Part shown: one piece after another, positions 31,044-43,197 of the stretch
Numbering within the stretch: position 1 is the stretch's first letter
Layout: each line of letters begins with the position of its first letter
DNA from: Mesorhabditis belari
Taxonomy: Eukaryota; Nematoda; Chromadorea; Rhabditida; Rhabditidae
DNA length: 64,000 bases
Direction of reading: 5' to 3'
NCBI GenBank assembly: GCA_958450365.1
Contig: CAUEEP010000740.1
Location: forward strand, 124,001 to 188,000
The notes under the pieces: generated by a model
Databases searched by the model: none
The model's input: the letters and a program-made list of their open reading frames with translations, nothing else
What the model was told of the DNA's origin: nothing
Translations under genes and position numbers: made by a program

Positions 31044-31876
31044 TTTGTCGTTAAATATTAAAAAGTGATTTGATTTGATCAATTGTTAAAGCCAATTGTG
31101 TTCGGTTTTGAAAAAAGGAAAAACGAAGACGAAAAAAAGAGGGGCGTTTAATGGGACAAGTGGATGAGACAGGGGAAAAGACAAAAGAAAAGTGAACATT
31201 TCTGGTAAAGAAAAGGGGAGCAAGGGGATGATCTCAATCGTCTATTTGGGTCATTTCACTTCTCTTTTTTTTCTCAAAAATCGCTCAACACAATAGAAAA
31301 AAAAAGCTCTACTTGCCCTTTTAAGGGGAAAACGGGGATTTCACACACAAGATGAACAGTGAGAAGTGCAAATTAATGATGATCGGTGTGGGTAAATCAG
31401 AAAATTCGTTTTTCAAAGCAAGTTTTAATTTCCATTCACTTTTGGGTACTTTTGCATTGCACAATTCTGTTCTAATGCGAATTCAGAAACACAAATTTAG
31501 GTGGAAATTGGTATATTAAATAAATCACAAAGACAGAAAAATCTACGTAAGTTTTGGATAAGGTAGAACTTAGAGTACGGTAGTTGCAGTAGTTTTCGAA
31601 GACAGTAATTTTCCAGTACAAAAAAAACCCCCAAGTATATCTAAATATATTTCACTCAATCATTCTAAAATTCACATATTTCAGCAATTTTTTACCCATA
31701 AGCAAAATATTTTTCTGTCTTTTAACTCTAGAAATTGATTCTCTTGAAAAGCGCTTCTCTTCGAATTAAGCACACCAAGCGCTAATCCTTTCTGCTCGAA
31801 AGAGATAAAGAAAAATGCCGCTTTTTGTCGAGAACGTTCAAAGAGCGGAAAAGAGTTTATTTCTTACAATTAGACA
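31044..31876. other. divergent intergenic region
   Basis: Separates the start of the cadherin (31043, minus) from the first two-domain lectin (31877, plus), so it should hold both promoters. The sequence has purine-rich runs near 31110-31220. No clear promoter motif or RNA gene was seen. Confidence 0.5.
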
Positions 31877-33665
31877 ATGTTAAGTCAGATCATTTTATTC
31901 GTTGGATATTTTGGGCTTATATTTGGTGGCTCATGTCCTGCTGGCTCTGTGAATTATGTTGAGGCTGGCGAGTGTATCGTCACCATTCCAGCTCGTTGGG
32001 TTTTGCATTTTGAACTTGAAAATTTAAATTCTGCGTTAAGAAAATCGTTATTTTAAAGGGTTAAGGTATATGATAAAAAGCTTAACCGATTAAACCTTAC
32101 TTATCGAGACGTTTCCAGCGGCGCCTTTATCAACGGCCAGTCGAACATGTGCTGCGTTGAGCGGGCGACTCATTCAACCACAAACACAACAGGAAAATGT
32201 GTTGGCTGCAGTTTCGGCAATAAAAGGTTCATAAAAAGATAGAATTTGGCGAGTTAGACTTCAAAAATTGGAATCATTAACCATATCAAACCAGTTTACA
32301 CAAGTGTTGAAACAATAGCGATTAACTGAAGTGCCAATGGAGCTTTTCAAAATCGGAAAACGATTTTGTTGTTAAGATATCAGTATTAGATTTATATTTA
32401 CAAACAAATAGTAGGAATTACACTCAAGACCATTGCAGCATTGCCCACAAAAGTCCCGGTGACGATTGGAGTGATTCAGAGGGATCGCGGGGTCGACCGA
32501 ATTTACGCTGATGGCACTCCGCTACAGTACCTCAATTTCTTTTCAGGTTTAGACAAATAGATCAATTTCATTGTTTCCAATCCAATTTCTAGAAAGCGAG
32601 TACTCAGCCTCACCGTGCACCGTGCTCAATCCAACCAATCTTCAATGGTATTCCACTCCATGCAATGACACTCATCCATTTGTTTGCCAATTCTCGGATC
32701 TCTCCACTATGCGTAAGTGATAGAATAGGATTTCTCTTCTTATTATTCAAATATTTAGTGTGTCCGACCGGATGGAGCTGGAATGATTTCACACAAAATT
32801 GCTACTATGTGCAGGTTGGTGCAACTGGCAAAGGTTGGCTGAATTGCCATGTTGACTGCATGTCTACAGTTTTAAATGTAAATTTGGTGTTTCTCGTCTG
32901 AAGTTAGAGAGAAAAGAGTTTTATAGATCTTTATCGAGTTAAATGAATCAAATTCAGAACATTGTCGCCTCAAATCATGCTCTCTACGTGAATCAGAGTG
33001 ATGCGGAGGCAATCTGCGCCCAAATGGGTGCTCATCTTGCATCGATTCACACACAACGAGAAAATATCTGGATTAGAAGTATAAAGCTATAAAATGCTTA
33101 GCAAAAACTATTAAGATTTCATCGCAACATATGGTGGAGTGGACTGTGGACAGGGTGGACAAGCACTCATTGGTGCATCGTGTAAAGACGGGAAAAAGAC
33201 GTGGAGCGATGGGACAACTTTCGACTACGATCTCACAAATGGAGATTGCACTGATGCGTATACGGTAGGAATGGGATCCTTGAAACTTCTAAAGTTCCAA
33301 TGATTCTAATAACTCAAGGTTTAAAGGCTTAACAGATTCATGGATCACTGTAGCTTTCCAAAGTGTCCACGTTTTCGCAATCGCATTACTCCCTAGAATA
33401 TACTACTAGCCAGGGTTACTGATGTTTTTGGGACTCTATCGACCTAACTTTTACCTTAAATTTCTATATCTATATAAACTTAAATAATTCAAGAACCCAT
33501 GTCCAAGTTCAGATGATCAACGATTACAATTGTGGCCTAGCTATTCGAGAAATTTGGCCCAGTTGGTATGCCCAGAATCAATTCTCTCGTTTCATCTGTC
33601 AAAAAGCGGCTCTTCACCTAGCCGATGTTGCGATGAACCTTGTGAAAACTTTTCAAAATATCTAG
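31877..33665 (+). CDS. secreted protein with two C-type lectin domains
   Basis: Nematode CLEC-type protein of roughly 350 residues, presumably secreted. It starts MLSQIILFVGYFGLIFGGSC, a signal peptide with cleavage before the CPAGSVNY segment. Eight exons join in phase. Domain 1 (exons 2-4) has TASRTCAALSGRLIQ, then CTVLNPTNLQWYSTPCND and HPFVCQFSD. A linker exon (CPTGWSWNDFTQNCYYVQ) opens domain 2, with AICAQMGAHLASIHTQRENI, TWSDGTTFDYDL, GDCTDAYT and FSRFICQKAA. The EPN/QPD and WND calcium and sugar motifs are not present in canonical form, so sugar binding is uncertain. The paralogue at 33836 shares exon layout and phases, indicating tandem duplication. A possible AATAAA follows at about 33690. 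Confidence 0.9.
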
Positions 33666-33835
33666 ATTTTTAATTCTTCAATTCTTCAATAAATGTTTCA
33701 ACTTTGGTGTCAGCTCAGATCTAATCGCATCTCGAAAATCAATCGCTTTCAATTCTCACGCAATTCTTTGATAGGAGTTAAGCCGTTGATTTAGAAAAGG
33801 AATCTTTTTCTGGGGCTCGTTTTGTGCCTTGAAAA

Positions 33836-36681
33836 TGAGCAACGCGTTGCCGAGAATAATTTTTGTTTTATGGAGTGCAATTTTTACAACAACATTCGCT
33901 AATTATTGCCCGAATGGGGCATTCGATTATGGAGGATTAGGGGAGTGTGTTCTCGCTGTCGATGCTCGTGAGTTAATCCAAAATATTTAAAATTAGCAGT
34001 TAGCAAATCGTCAAAAATATTTAAAGTAATGAAATATGAGTCAAAGTCTTTAGCTATTCACTTAAAACTCGAATTGCAAAGCTACTTTAATATCTGGGAT
34101 AAGATTCGCGGTGTTTAGCCGGTGAACTGAAGCAGACCAAGTGGATCATAGCTGAATATTTTAAAAGCAACACAATCTTTAACGCATTGACGACGGCGCA
34201 TCTTTTGCGAAACGGCCGATTTGGACCAGGGATTAAAATGAATAAGCAAATCCCAGAAATTTGCAAATGAGGCCTTAAAAGGCTCTAGAATCCGAATCCG
34301 GCCTTAGATTTAGGCCAACTTTAGGCCAACAAACTCTACATAGTTTATTTTCACAGCTTTAACTATTTTATTTTTTACGCTAATTTCTAGTAGTTACTAC
34401 TCTAGTTTTGCTAATTTCTAGCTCGATGTATGCTCGAATTTCTAGATCGATCGATGTTTCCGAGTCAGAATTGTTTTGAGCCTTCAAAAATTATTGCTTA
34501 CCTTACGAAAACACCATTTTTTTGAAGCCGGTTTAATTACCCAAGTTTTGACCTCATATCCGGGGCAGTGTGCCAGACGCCGTTTTTTCCTACGAGCGAC
34601 ACGGAAAGAACGCACACAAAATTTCCTTTGCAAAACGCTTTTTTTAGAAAATTCAAAAACACTAATTTTTCAAAATTTTTTTTTTTGAGTTCTAACGCTT
34701 GATATTTGTAGCTACTCCATTAAATTATCCGAAACTATTAGAAAATATTATTTGCAAAGCGTTCTTGCTCGGGGGTGGGGGGGAGTCGAACCAACAACCC
34801 CCTATTGGAGCCCCAGATTGGCCTCCCGCGCCTTAGATCACTCGGCCATGGAATCCGAGGTAACACCCAGTTTTTCCGCCTTTTACGAAAAAAACACACA
34901 ACTTCCTAATAAAACTAGTGCCGGATTGGAAAAGAGGACCCAGAATTACATGTTCTGGCAGATTTTCAGCTCAGTTGGTCCAAAGAAACAGCCGTGACTC
35001 GGCATCGAGTCACGCGGTCGTCTATGTGTTAGGAGACTCAGTATGCTTACGGCAATTTAAATTATAGATTACAAAAACCCAAAACCGTACTTTCAAAATT
35101 TAGCTACATCATTTGACATGGCTCAAGCAACATGTAAGGCCCTTGGTGGACAGCTAATTCAGATTAACTCGGAGACGGAAAATTTTATGGCTGTGGTTGC
35201 GGCAGTGAAAAGTAAAATATAATTTAAGTAATTCTTTAGGAAAATCTTTTTCCAGCTCTTTCTGGTACTCAAACGACAGCTTTGATTGGAGTGGTGAACA
35301 AAAATAATCAATCGCGAATCAATGCTGATGGAACTGTGCTGAACTATTGGCGTTTTGCTTCTGGTAAGCTAAACGGCAATTGTAACAAAAATAAGACATC
35401 TTTAAAATTTGTTTTGATTGGAAAATTAACTCAGAATCTCGATTGGGAACTTTCTTTCAGCGGATGAATACTCGAAGCCCGATGGGTGCACCGTTCTCAA
35501 CTTCACCGATTTCAATTGGTATTCGGCTAGTTGTGCCACATCGAATCCATTCATCTGTGCATTCTCTGATCAAGGAGGAGCACGTGAGTTTTTGTCAGCA
35601 AACTTTTAAATTGATTGTTATGATCCAATAAAATGGACATTTCCAATCGATTCGATTCCCCGATCACGCAAACCTCGGGTTCAAGTTTTCGGCTCAATAG
35701 CTACTTCGGGAGTCAAGTTCAGGGAAAAATAAGATTTCCTATGTTAAAGGGGAGTCATGGTGTTCTTTACGTGCGCGCGTAATCGCTCGCCATCTTTCAA
35801 ACTCATCTGGTATAGAGTGCTTTCCTTTTGGAATCCGGAAAGAGGAAGGAGCGGTGAGCGACTAAGCTGGCTTTGCCCACTTGGGCATCACGAGGCTAAC
35901 TTTTTTCGGGAAAATCTTTACCTCAGACTTCGCTGTGTATTTCGGACATATGTGAAAGAGCAAGAAGCCAAACTTTTCTCATAACTATGTGTTAAACTTT
36001 TTCAGAATGCTCATCGGGTTGGACTTTCAACGAACTAACCGGGAAATGTTACTACTTGCAGGTAATTGAGATTCTATCAAATTCAATGATTGACACTTTT
36101 CAGAACGTTTTGCAAAACGATTCAATCCCAATGTATACTCGATCAACAGCCGAGACTATGTGCCAATCAATGGGCGCTCATTTGGCATCGATTCACTCGG
36201 ATGCTGAGGATATTTTTATAAGAAGTAACACTTTATGGTGAAAGAGAGAAATACTCCAATTTCAGATCTTGCTGCAACAAGTCGAAAAGATGAAATGTGT
36301 GTGGATTGGGGTGTCGTCATTGGGGCGACGTGTAGTGAGACGGAAGGGAAAACTTGGACCGATGGATCGCCATTCAACTACGATCTCACCGATGGGGAGT
36401 GTGCTGAGAGTTACACGGTACGTTGAAAAGCACTAAGGTTTCAATTGAATGGGTTTTTAAGTCAAATCAGATCAGATCAGACAAAGCCAGAAGTCAGATC
36501 CAGGTGTGCAACAAGAAACTGGCTTCTGGTCCAACCCTGGCTTCCATGGCCTTCTAGCATTTCAGTATCAATGTTTCAGATCGTGAACGACGAGCACTGT
36601 CGGGGAAGTCTTCAGAATATTTGGGACAGCCATGACAATTTCAAATACGCTCGTTTCGTTTGCAAAAAGGATCCACAATAA
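33836..36681 (+). CDS. secreted protein with two C-type lectin domains
   Basis: Tandem paralogue of the preceding lectin. It starts MSNALPRIIFVLWSAIFTTT (signal peptide, then NYCPNGAFDYGG). Exon 1 ends near 33970 in the same phase as its neighbour. Exon 2 is at 35105-35212 (SFDMAQATCKALGGQLIQIN), followed by exons with GCTVLNFTDFNWYSASC, a linker CSSGWTFNELTGKCYYLQ, CQSMGAHLASIHSDAEDIFI, TWTDGSPFNYDL and FKYARFVCKKDPQ, stop at 36679-36681. The intron between exons 1 and 2 is about 1.1 kb and holds an SL1-like sequence and a Leu-tRNA-like repeat; a later intron holds repeat C. Canonical EPN/WND sugar-binding motifs are absent. Confidence 0.9.
34530..34548 (+). other. SL1 spliced-leader-like sequence
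   Basis: GGTTTAATTACCCAAGTTT matches the first 19 bases of the nematode SL1 leader exactly. The next bases are TGACCTC rather than GAG plus a GT donor. No Sm site (AATTTTTGG-like) was found at the expected distance, so this is a fragment, pseudogene or retroposed copy rather than a working SL RNA gene. Confidence 0.6.
34776..34862 (-). repeat. Leu-tRNA-like element or pseudogene
   Basis: On the minus strand it reads CCATGGCCGAGTGATCTAAG and GTTGGTTCGACTCCC, the A-box and B-box layout of a long-arm Leu tRNA. T-stem pairing is poor, so it is probably a degenerate copy. It sits in intron 1 of the second lectin gene, about 230 bases after the SL1-like sequence. Confidence 0.5.
35759..35905 (+). 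repeat. dispersed repeat C, copy 2
   Basis: Starts GGTGTTCTTTACGTGCGCGC and contains AATCGCTCGCCATCTTTCAA, CATCTGGTATAGAGTGCTT and GAGCGACTAAGCTGGCTTTG. Lies in an intron of the second lectin gene. Confidence 0.65.
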
Positions 36682-36946
36682 ATGAAATTTTCTTGTGCAA
36701 GCCGAATAACAAAGAAAAAAAAAGATTTTGTCGATGAAAAGAAAAAGAAAAAGAAGATCAAAAGAGACAAAGGCACAAATCACACAAAAGAAAAGAAAAA
36801 CTGGCAATATTCATATCCTAAATGAAAAAAAAGAAGCGGAATGCGAAAATGAATGAAAATTTCTTAGATATTCAACGGATAAAATCACAGGTGAGAAATA
36901 AAAAGAGAATTGTTTTTAATCTTAAATCATTGGTTTGTTCAAAACT

Positions 36947-39900
36947 CTATTCATTATTGAGCTCATAGCTGAGATGCATGGCCTCACCCACGAGAATCAT
37001 CAAGAATGTCACAATGAAAACGACCATTGAGAAAACGAGGAGGAGGACACGATCGAGCACGGAGGCAAGATATTCCCATTCGAGAGCGTATCTGGAAAAA
37101 GATCGAAATTGGGAAATGTTCTTACTGTAGCCAGGCGTGCTATAGATCTTATTATAGTTCGTACTATAGCTATAGATTCTCCTAGAGTCTTTCCGATTCG
37201 CTTATTGGGGTTTGTTTACTATTTAGCTATAGTTGTTCTCTAGTTTCCACCCAACAAACCTTCTTTTCAGTTTACTCTCGATGACAAGAGAGTCATTCAT
37301 TTGTTGTACAGCAACAATGGCCATTGATGTTCGATGATCGTCATTCCGAGAGATCTCCGAAGCATTTGAGGGCATCGCCGATGCTGGGAAGTGCCCTGGA
37401 AAGAAAATTGATAACTGACATTGTGAAATTTTGCAAAAAAAAAACTGCAAAATTTTCAGTCAAACATGAGAAAATTTGGGCTTTATGCTCTCACTCATTA
37501 GCTGGAAAATGTGGCAGATAGTGAGCGTTTACGAAAGCATAAAGTATGAATACTCAATTTCAATGGCACTCGTAAAAAGCAGTAATCCAAGAGCAAGACC
37601 ATAATCATCATCATATGTGAGAAGTGGTTGATCTTCTGGAAGAGTCGATGACACGGATCGACGAAAGCCCCCAGTTGGGGTCAGCGATCTTCTGCCGAGA
37701 TTTAACCCGTGAACATTCGGGGAAAGATAGGGAAGACTTGTAAGACGAGGACGGAAAGCTGTTTGTAGAAGGAAACGTTTGAGATTATTTTCATTTTAAG
37801 AAGATATTCTAATAAGTTCAGAAACAAGTCTATGTTAGTGACAGGTCTATTTTCCAGAAATCCTTACTTTTCGAGCTAGCCTGTCTGGCTAGTCGTTGCC
37901 AGTTCGATCGAGCGAGCGCGCTTCGATATGTCGACTCGTCGGCTGATCTGAAAATCGAATTTTTACTTACTATTAGAAGTACTGCGATGTACTGAAATCC
38001 CGCCGTACACTTGAAGATTAGAGTCGTAATTCACCTAGCCGTAACTGGCGGTTGTTTGACGGGTGTCGTTGGTGAAGCCGTCTTTCGGATTAATCGATCC
38101 GAGCTCGGTATCGTGTTGTTGTTCTAGATTGATTTTATCCTTATTAAATGTCTAAATTTGATCAAAGAATGGGAAAAAAGACAAAAATGACTTAAACAAA
38201 CCATTGGCCGTTTCAAAGATGGTTTCCCCTTTTGTACCTCTTGTATCCGAACACCTGTCTCTGCCCATAGTTCCACCAATGTTGTTGGAGCTCTGGAATC
38301 ATTAAAATAATAGTGTTTGTGATTAAAATGAATTATAGATATGAAATTTCCTATTTTATTTTCTACTTACCGAATGCTGAGCCATTTGGCAATTTTGTGG
38401 AAGAAAATGAAGGTGATAATCGGAGAAATCGGACGGGAGTACATTTTCTGAAAAGTTATCAGTAAAAATGATAAGGCTGAGATATGCTTTACAATACAAA
38501 ACTAGATTTTAACTATCTTTGCTTTAAAGTTACCTGTAGATGAATATTGAGAATGAAAGCGGTGAAGAGTGTGCCGAGAAAGATCACAAAGATGATCGTC
38601 AAATAGAACAAACCTATAGAAAAATATTGTCAAGCTGTCAAGCTTATTTTGTTTTCAACTTACCAAATAAGGGAACATAATCGGAAGTGGTTGGCATTTG
38701 CTCAGAGACCATCATCATTAAGATGGACATGGCGAGAAGGGAATCGATACCCAATGACAATTTCTCGCGACGCTCTGATGAGGTGGAAGCGGCCGTGAAA
38801 AAGCCTTCAAGATTCCTTTTTAATACTTATTCCAGTAAAAGATTTATCTTTAACTTTTACGATCGCATTAACATTCATTTGTGTGGTCTATGAGATTTCT
38901 AGATCCTACGAATGGTGTTTAAGAATTTTCTTTCGGTTTTAACACAATTTCCCAACCAGAGTTTTGGCTATGCTAGGTTACCGTAGATTACGATATTTTT
39001 AAGAAGTTGCTATATTTTTGAAAACACAGAGAAACTTTAGATATTAAATTTACTTTAGAGAAACATCGAGCTTAGGTTTAGAATTTATCAGAGTTGATTT
39101 CAACAAAGTAAACACTTTGCTAGGGCTCTTCTAATGGAATTATGATTACATTTCTGTTTCTTAACTTAATCTTAAATTTTGCTTGAAAAGTCTTCTAATT
39201 AGAATTGAATCCTTTAATCTCTTACCGGTGACAGCGACCATTGTTATAACGGATGTGGGAATGACGAGATTCACAATGTAATAGAGGGGTTTTCTTCGGA
39301 TGACAAGATGCGCATGAAGCAATACCCAAGGCTCGGGACAACATGGGAATTTCTCTTCGATTCGATCGATTTTGAATGAAACCACCACCCATTCCTCGTT
39401 TTGGATGAATTGATCAAGACGAACCAACTGAAAATCAGTTTTTATAGTTTTTTTTATGCTACAGTTACACCAAAAGTGTACTTTATGCTCAAAATGAAAA
39501 AAACGCATATTTTCTGATCAATTCAAAGTTCAAAACACCAAATAGTTTCAGTAAAACTAAAGAATTTAGGGCAGCCCGGGAGGGGGCGGACTCTCATCTT
39601 TTTAACGCTCAAAGTTACACGTCATTGGGTAAGTTTTAAATAGAGTTTTTTCATAATAGAAAGTGCACAAGTAGTTCAGATTTTTCAAGAAATATTCTGC
39701 AAAAAAAATATGCCACTAACCGATTCTTCAGCAAAATAATCAATACTGGATCTAGACGAGGTCCACGAGGAGATCACCAAGGTGCAATTCTGTTGGTCAT
39801 ACGGGAAAAATCTATAACTTTGTTGAACACTTAACTTGAATTTATGATTTACCTGATATCCAGTTGACAACTCGTTCGATACAACGCTGGATACATGAAT

Positions 39901-41985
39901 TTCACTTCAGCTCCTCGCTGTCCTTTGTAGTAATTCGTGGTCACCACCACATTGATATATCTCTCCGTTTCTTCGCGATTCATCACAACACTAAAATTGA
40001 ACAGCTTCTGAAAGAGTTTAAGTCTTATTACCTGTTATAAATATAAGTATCGGGCAGCCAAACGGCGTGATAGGGCAAAATGGTGACATTGATTCCACCA
40101 TAAAGACTCGGGTTCCAACTGGAAATGTTTGTGATGTAATGTCCCGTTAAGATATGCAAATTTATGCAAATTGGTTTTGCTTATATCAAAAATCCGTCTC
40201 TACAAAAACACACAATATTCAGAGTTCCCCTTTTAATGTTTCTCTTCGCTGTGTAACTTTAATTGAAACTACTTTATCCATTGTCTCTCTTTATGCTCAC
40301 CAATCGAAAGCACACACTAAACTCTATATTTCTCTAATACAGACACTTTCTCAATATTTTGGACCTAGACCAAGGGAGGCGGTCCTTCGCTCTATTGTCA
40401 TTACTCAACTTGAAACTCCTTTCATTCGGAGTCCTACCCCTTCCACTAGCATGTCCCCCCGAACCCTTTCATTTTATTGGACTCACTAAAGATTGTCATT
40501 ACTCATGTAGATAAACAAGTAACATAATCTTCCGGAATGCAAGAAAGGTCTGTCGTTTATTCCTGAGGCTTCCCTCTGACTTGTCGGTTTTGTTGGGAGT
40601 GACAGGGAAAGTCCACTTACATCTTTCAATTGCACGTAAACAAACATATCATTTCGGAAATCACACACAAATTTATCCTACACACGTGGAAACTTATACT
40701 TAAACGAACTTCCAAAAATCTGTACAAATTAATTGGGCACTTAAAATCAAAGAAACAAAAATATCCAGACGAGTATTTACCCGAGAAAATCGTCATTCCA
40801 TTTCTGGATCACCCAAACGTTCAAATCGATGCTCTGTTGTTTCTCATTCTGAAAATAAAATACACTTCTTTACTGTGGAACTTCGAAAATATATTCGTTT
40901 GATCATTTTGCAAAGAATGACCTCAGAAATGTTGTAAAACGATGTGGAATTGTCGAAAAATCTACTACAATCAATTTTCTTTGCTAAATTATCGCTAAAC
41001 ATTGAGTTTCTATTGTAAATGTTTATGAATTAAATTTTAGAATCTTTTTTATCCTTGAGAATCTTTGTAAATCCAATTTGATACTCACCACCGCGAGAAT
41101 TTGATAGAGAGTCATCGAGAAGAGAACCGACGTCGGATTGGCGTGATCGATCACTGGACGAACTCGGCTATCGTATCTGAAAAAATTTGGATAAAACTTG
41201 AAGAAATAAACATTAGATAATGAATCTTTAGCTATTTTTTTAAAAAAACCTTCTGGGATCCATCAAATCTTTCGCCAATCTGATATGTGGCAGAAAATCC
41301 CCATTGTCGTCCATTAGAGCTTCTCCTGAAGTTTTTATTGTATACTTTTGCAAATCTTCTATTCTTTTTCCTTTCAATGTATATTTATTTTTCTACAATT
41401 TCCATTTCAAAATCCAAATTCTCTTTTTTTGTGGTTGGGGTCCGCGATGTGGAGGAGTTGAATTTTTCATAGGAAAATCTCCGCTTATTCCCCCGATAGA
41501 TGAAAGAGTCACCCATTTTGATTCTATGGACAAAGACAAAAAAAAAATTGAGGGAGAGGGTTTGGTTGTTGATTCATCAATAAACTGAATTCAATATTTA
41601 TGATCCACAAAACGTTGTATTGAGACAAATACACAAATGGTAGATATATTCTAATGTTTTTGCAAAATAACCCTGGTTTTTCCCTAGGTCAAGCGGATCA
41701 GAAGAGACTGGATTTCGACTAGTCCAGTAAAAGAACGTACTTACCCAACCCTGCTTATCTGCCATTATCCTCGAACCTATCACTTTATCTAAAGCTAAAA
41801 CTCTTTCTAATGTAAACAAGGGTAAATATTTTAAAAGTATTCAAAGGGTAATTTTTACTGTTTGCTTGTGACGATTGAAGTAATGAAATGATAGTTAGAG
41901 TTGTTGAGAGACGGGAGATCAACGAGAAAAACATTCGGAGAACTTCCAAAATCCCCGGTCTTCGGCTCTTTTTAATCGAAGACAT
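36947..41985 (-). CDS. nicotinic acetylcholine receptor alpha-type subunit
   Basis: Cys-loop ligand-gated cation channel subunit. The start at 41985 lies five bases after CTTTCAG (SL-type acceptor) and gives an N-terminal signal (TTLTIISLLQSSQANS). About sixteen exons join in phase. Extracellular domain: LYQILAV, WVIQKWND, NPSLYGG, WLPDTYIYN; the Cys-loop is CQLDIRFFPYDQQNC, with 13 residues between cysteines. Adjacent cysteines FPCCPEPW in loop C mark an alpha subunit. M1 is KPLYYIVNLVIPTSVITMVA, M2 LSLGIDSLLAMSILMMMVS with preceding Glu, M3 FYLTIIFVIFLGTLFTAFIL. The M3-M4 loop spans five exons and is Ser/Pro/Arg rich. M4 is LDRVLLLVFSMVVFIVTFLM. In the M3-M4 region the acceptor at 38126 keeps the frame; an earlier AG would hit a stop. 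Which worm ACR/LGC subtype it matches was not determined. Confidence 0.92.
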
Positions 41986-42925
41986 TCTCCTGAAAGAACG
42001 AAATATTCGAAAGTCCAGGAAAGGAAAATTTCGTTAGTTGAACGTTTGAAACAAAATATAGCATGAAAACAGAATGCTGTGTTACTAAGAAGTCGGTTGT
42101 GAAAACAGAGAGAGAAAAGTAAGTTGCAGTGTCAGAGAAATTGCAGTGTCAACTTGCATAACTAACTGCATAACTTGGTTCAGGTCTGAACCACTTAACC
42201 TGACCCACCTACCTTGACAGGTCAGAAGTCAAGTCTAGACCTAGATTCTGGTTTTCAGCTCAAGACCCAAAACCCTAGAAAGCTTGCACGAACATCAAAA
42301 GTACCAAAGAATGACATGGTCAGAAAAAAGGTAAACACTTTTCTCCAAAGAATCTAGTTGTTGTGATCTTTTTCAAATCAACATCCCAATTCTTCAGGAG
42401 TGCTCGATTTCTTGAAGGGAAAGAAGAGGGGTGCGAACTCCTCTCTTTTATCTATAAAAGACCAAAAAAGAAAGAAAAAAGAATGGGGAAAAGAGACACT
42501 CAAAATTGCCAGCCGTCCATATTTCCCTCAAGGATAATTGCCCACAAAATGCCCCGCGAAAAAACGCGTCAAAAATCTATCAAGTTTCATATGAAAATCT
42601 TGATCACTTGGAATTTTTGGAAGAGCTAATGGAGAAAAACAAAGGGGAAGTTGTTTGCATTGTGGAGGCAATGATCTGAAAGTGTTCCATTTTTGGGGAA
42701 TAAAGGATAAAGAGTAGCTTTGAGTGGGTTGTCTTTGGGAGAAAAGGGGGTTATTGAAGGAGCCCACTCTATTTCTTTCTTTGATTTCTCATTCTCAGAC
42801 ATTCCCCTCTGTGGGGATTTCTGCTCCAAGACCAATGCTCGAAACCCGTCCAAACAGCTGGACAACCAAATTTCCGGTTTCGCACTTCAGAAGGGGGGTG
42901 AAGGTCGATGGACACCCCAAAAGGG

Positions 42926-42962
42926 CCATGATTCCGTCAATTGTCCATTGACGGAATCATGG
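42926..42962. repeat. 15 bp perfect hairpin
   Basis: CCATGATTCCGTCAA and its exact inverse complement are separated by TTGTCCA. No T-run follows, and no gene ends here, so a terminator role is not indicated. Confidence 0.6.
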
Positions 42963-43118
42963 TCATGGTCAATCCATATAAGAGTCTAGAAATGGCACTT
43001 TAAAAACGAATAGTTTTAACAGGAGATTCGGAATTTTCTGTTTGATTCGGATTCGATTCGGCTCTAAATCTGAGGCTGGTCAAAGGATCAAAGGAAAGTA
43101 AAGTATGGCAAAGAAAGA

Positions 43119-43197
43119 TTTTCGGAGAAAGAATTGAACCCTCTCTCGATCTTTTTGCTTGCCGAGCAGGTGCTCTAACCACTGAGCTATCTGATAG
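43119..43197 (-). repeat. tRNA-like element, family B
   Basis: On the minus strand it reads GATAGCTCAGTGGTTAGAGC followed by GAGAGGGTTCAATTCTTTC. It matches the copies at 60334 and 61958. A pyrimidine-rich stretch precedes the head on its own strand. Intergenic. Confidence 0.65.

Noticed and set aside
38036..38139. In-frame stop in the nicotinic receptor M3-M4 loop
   Set aside because: It arises only if the acceptor before ACATTTAATAAGG is used; the acceptor CAATCTAG twelve to fourteen bases downstream gives an open frame that joins both neighbours in phase.
40154..40489. 111-codon plus-strand frame inside a receptor intron
   Set aside because: No recognisable domain; it lies wholly inside the intron between the fourth and fifth receptor exons and has no splice partners.
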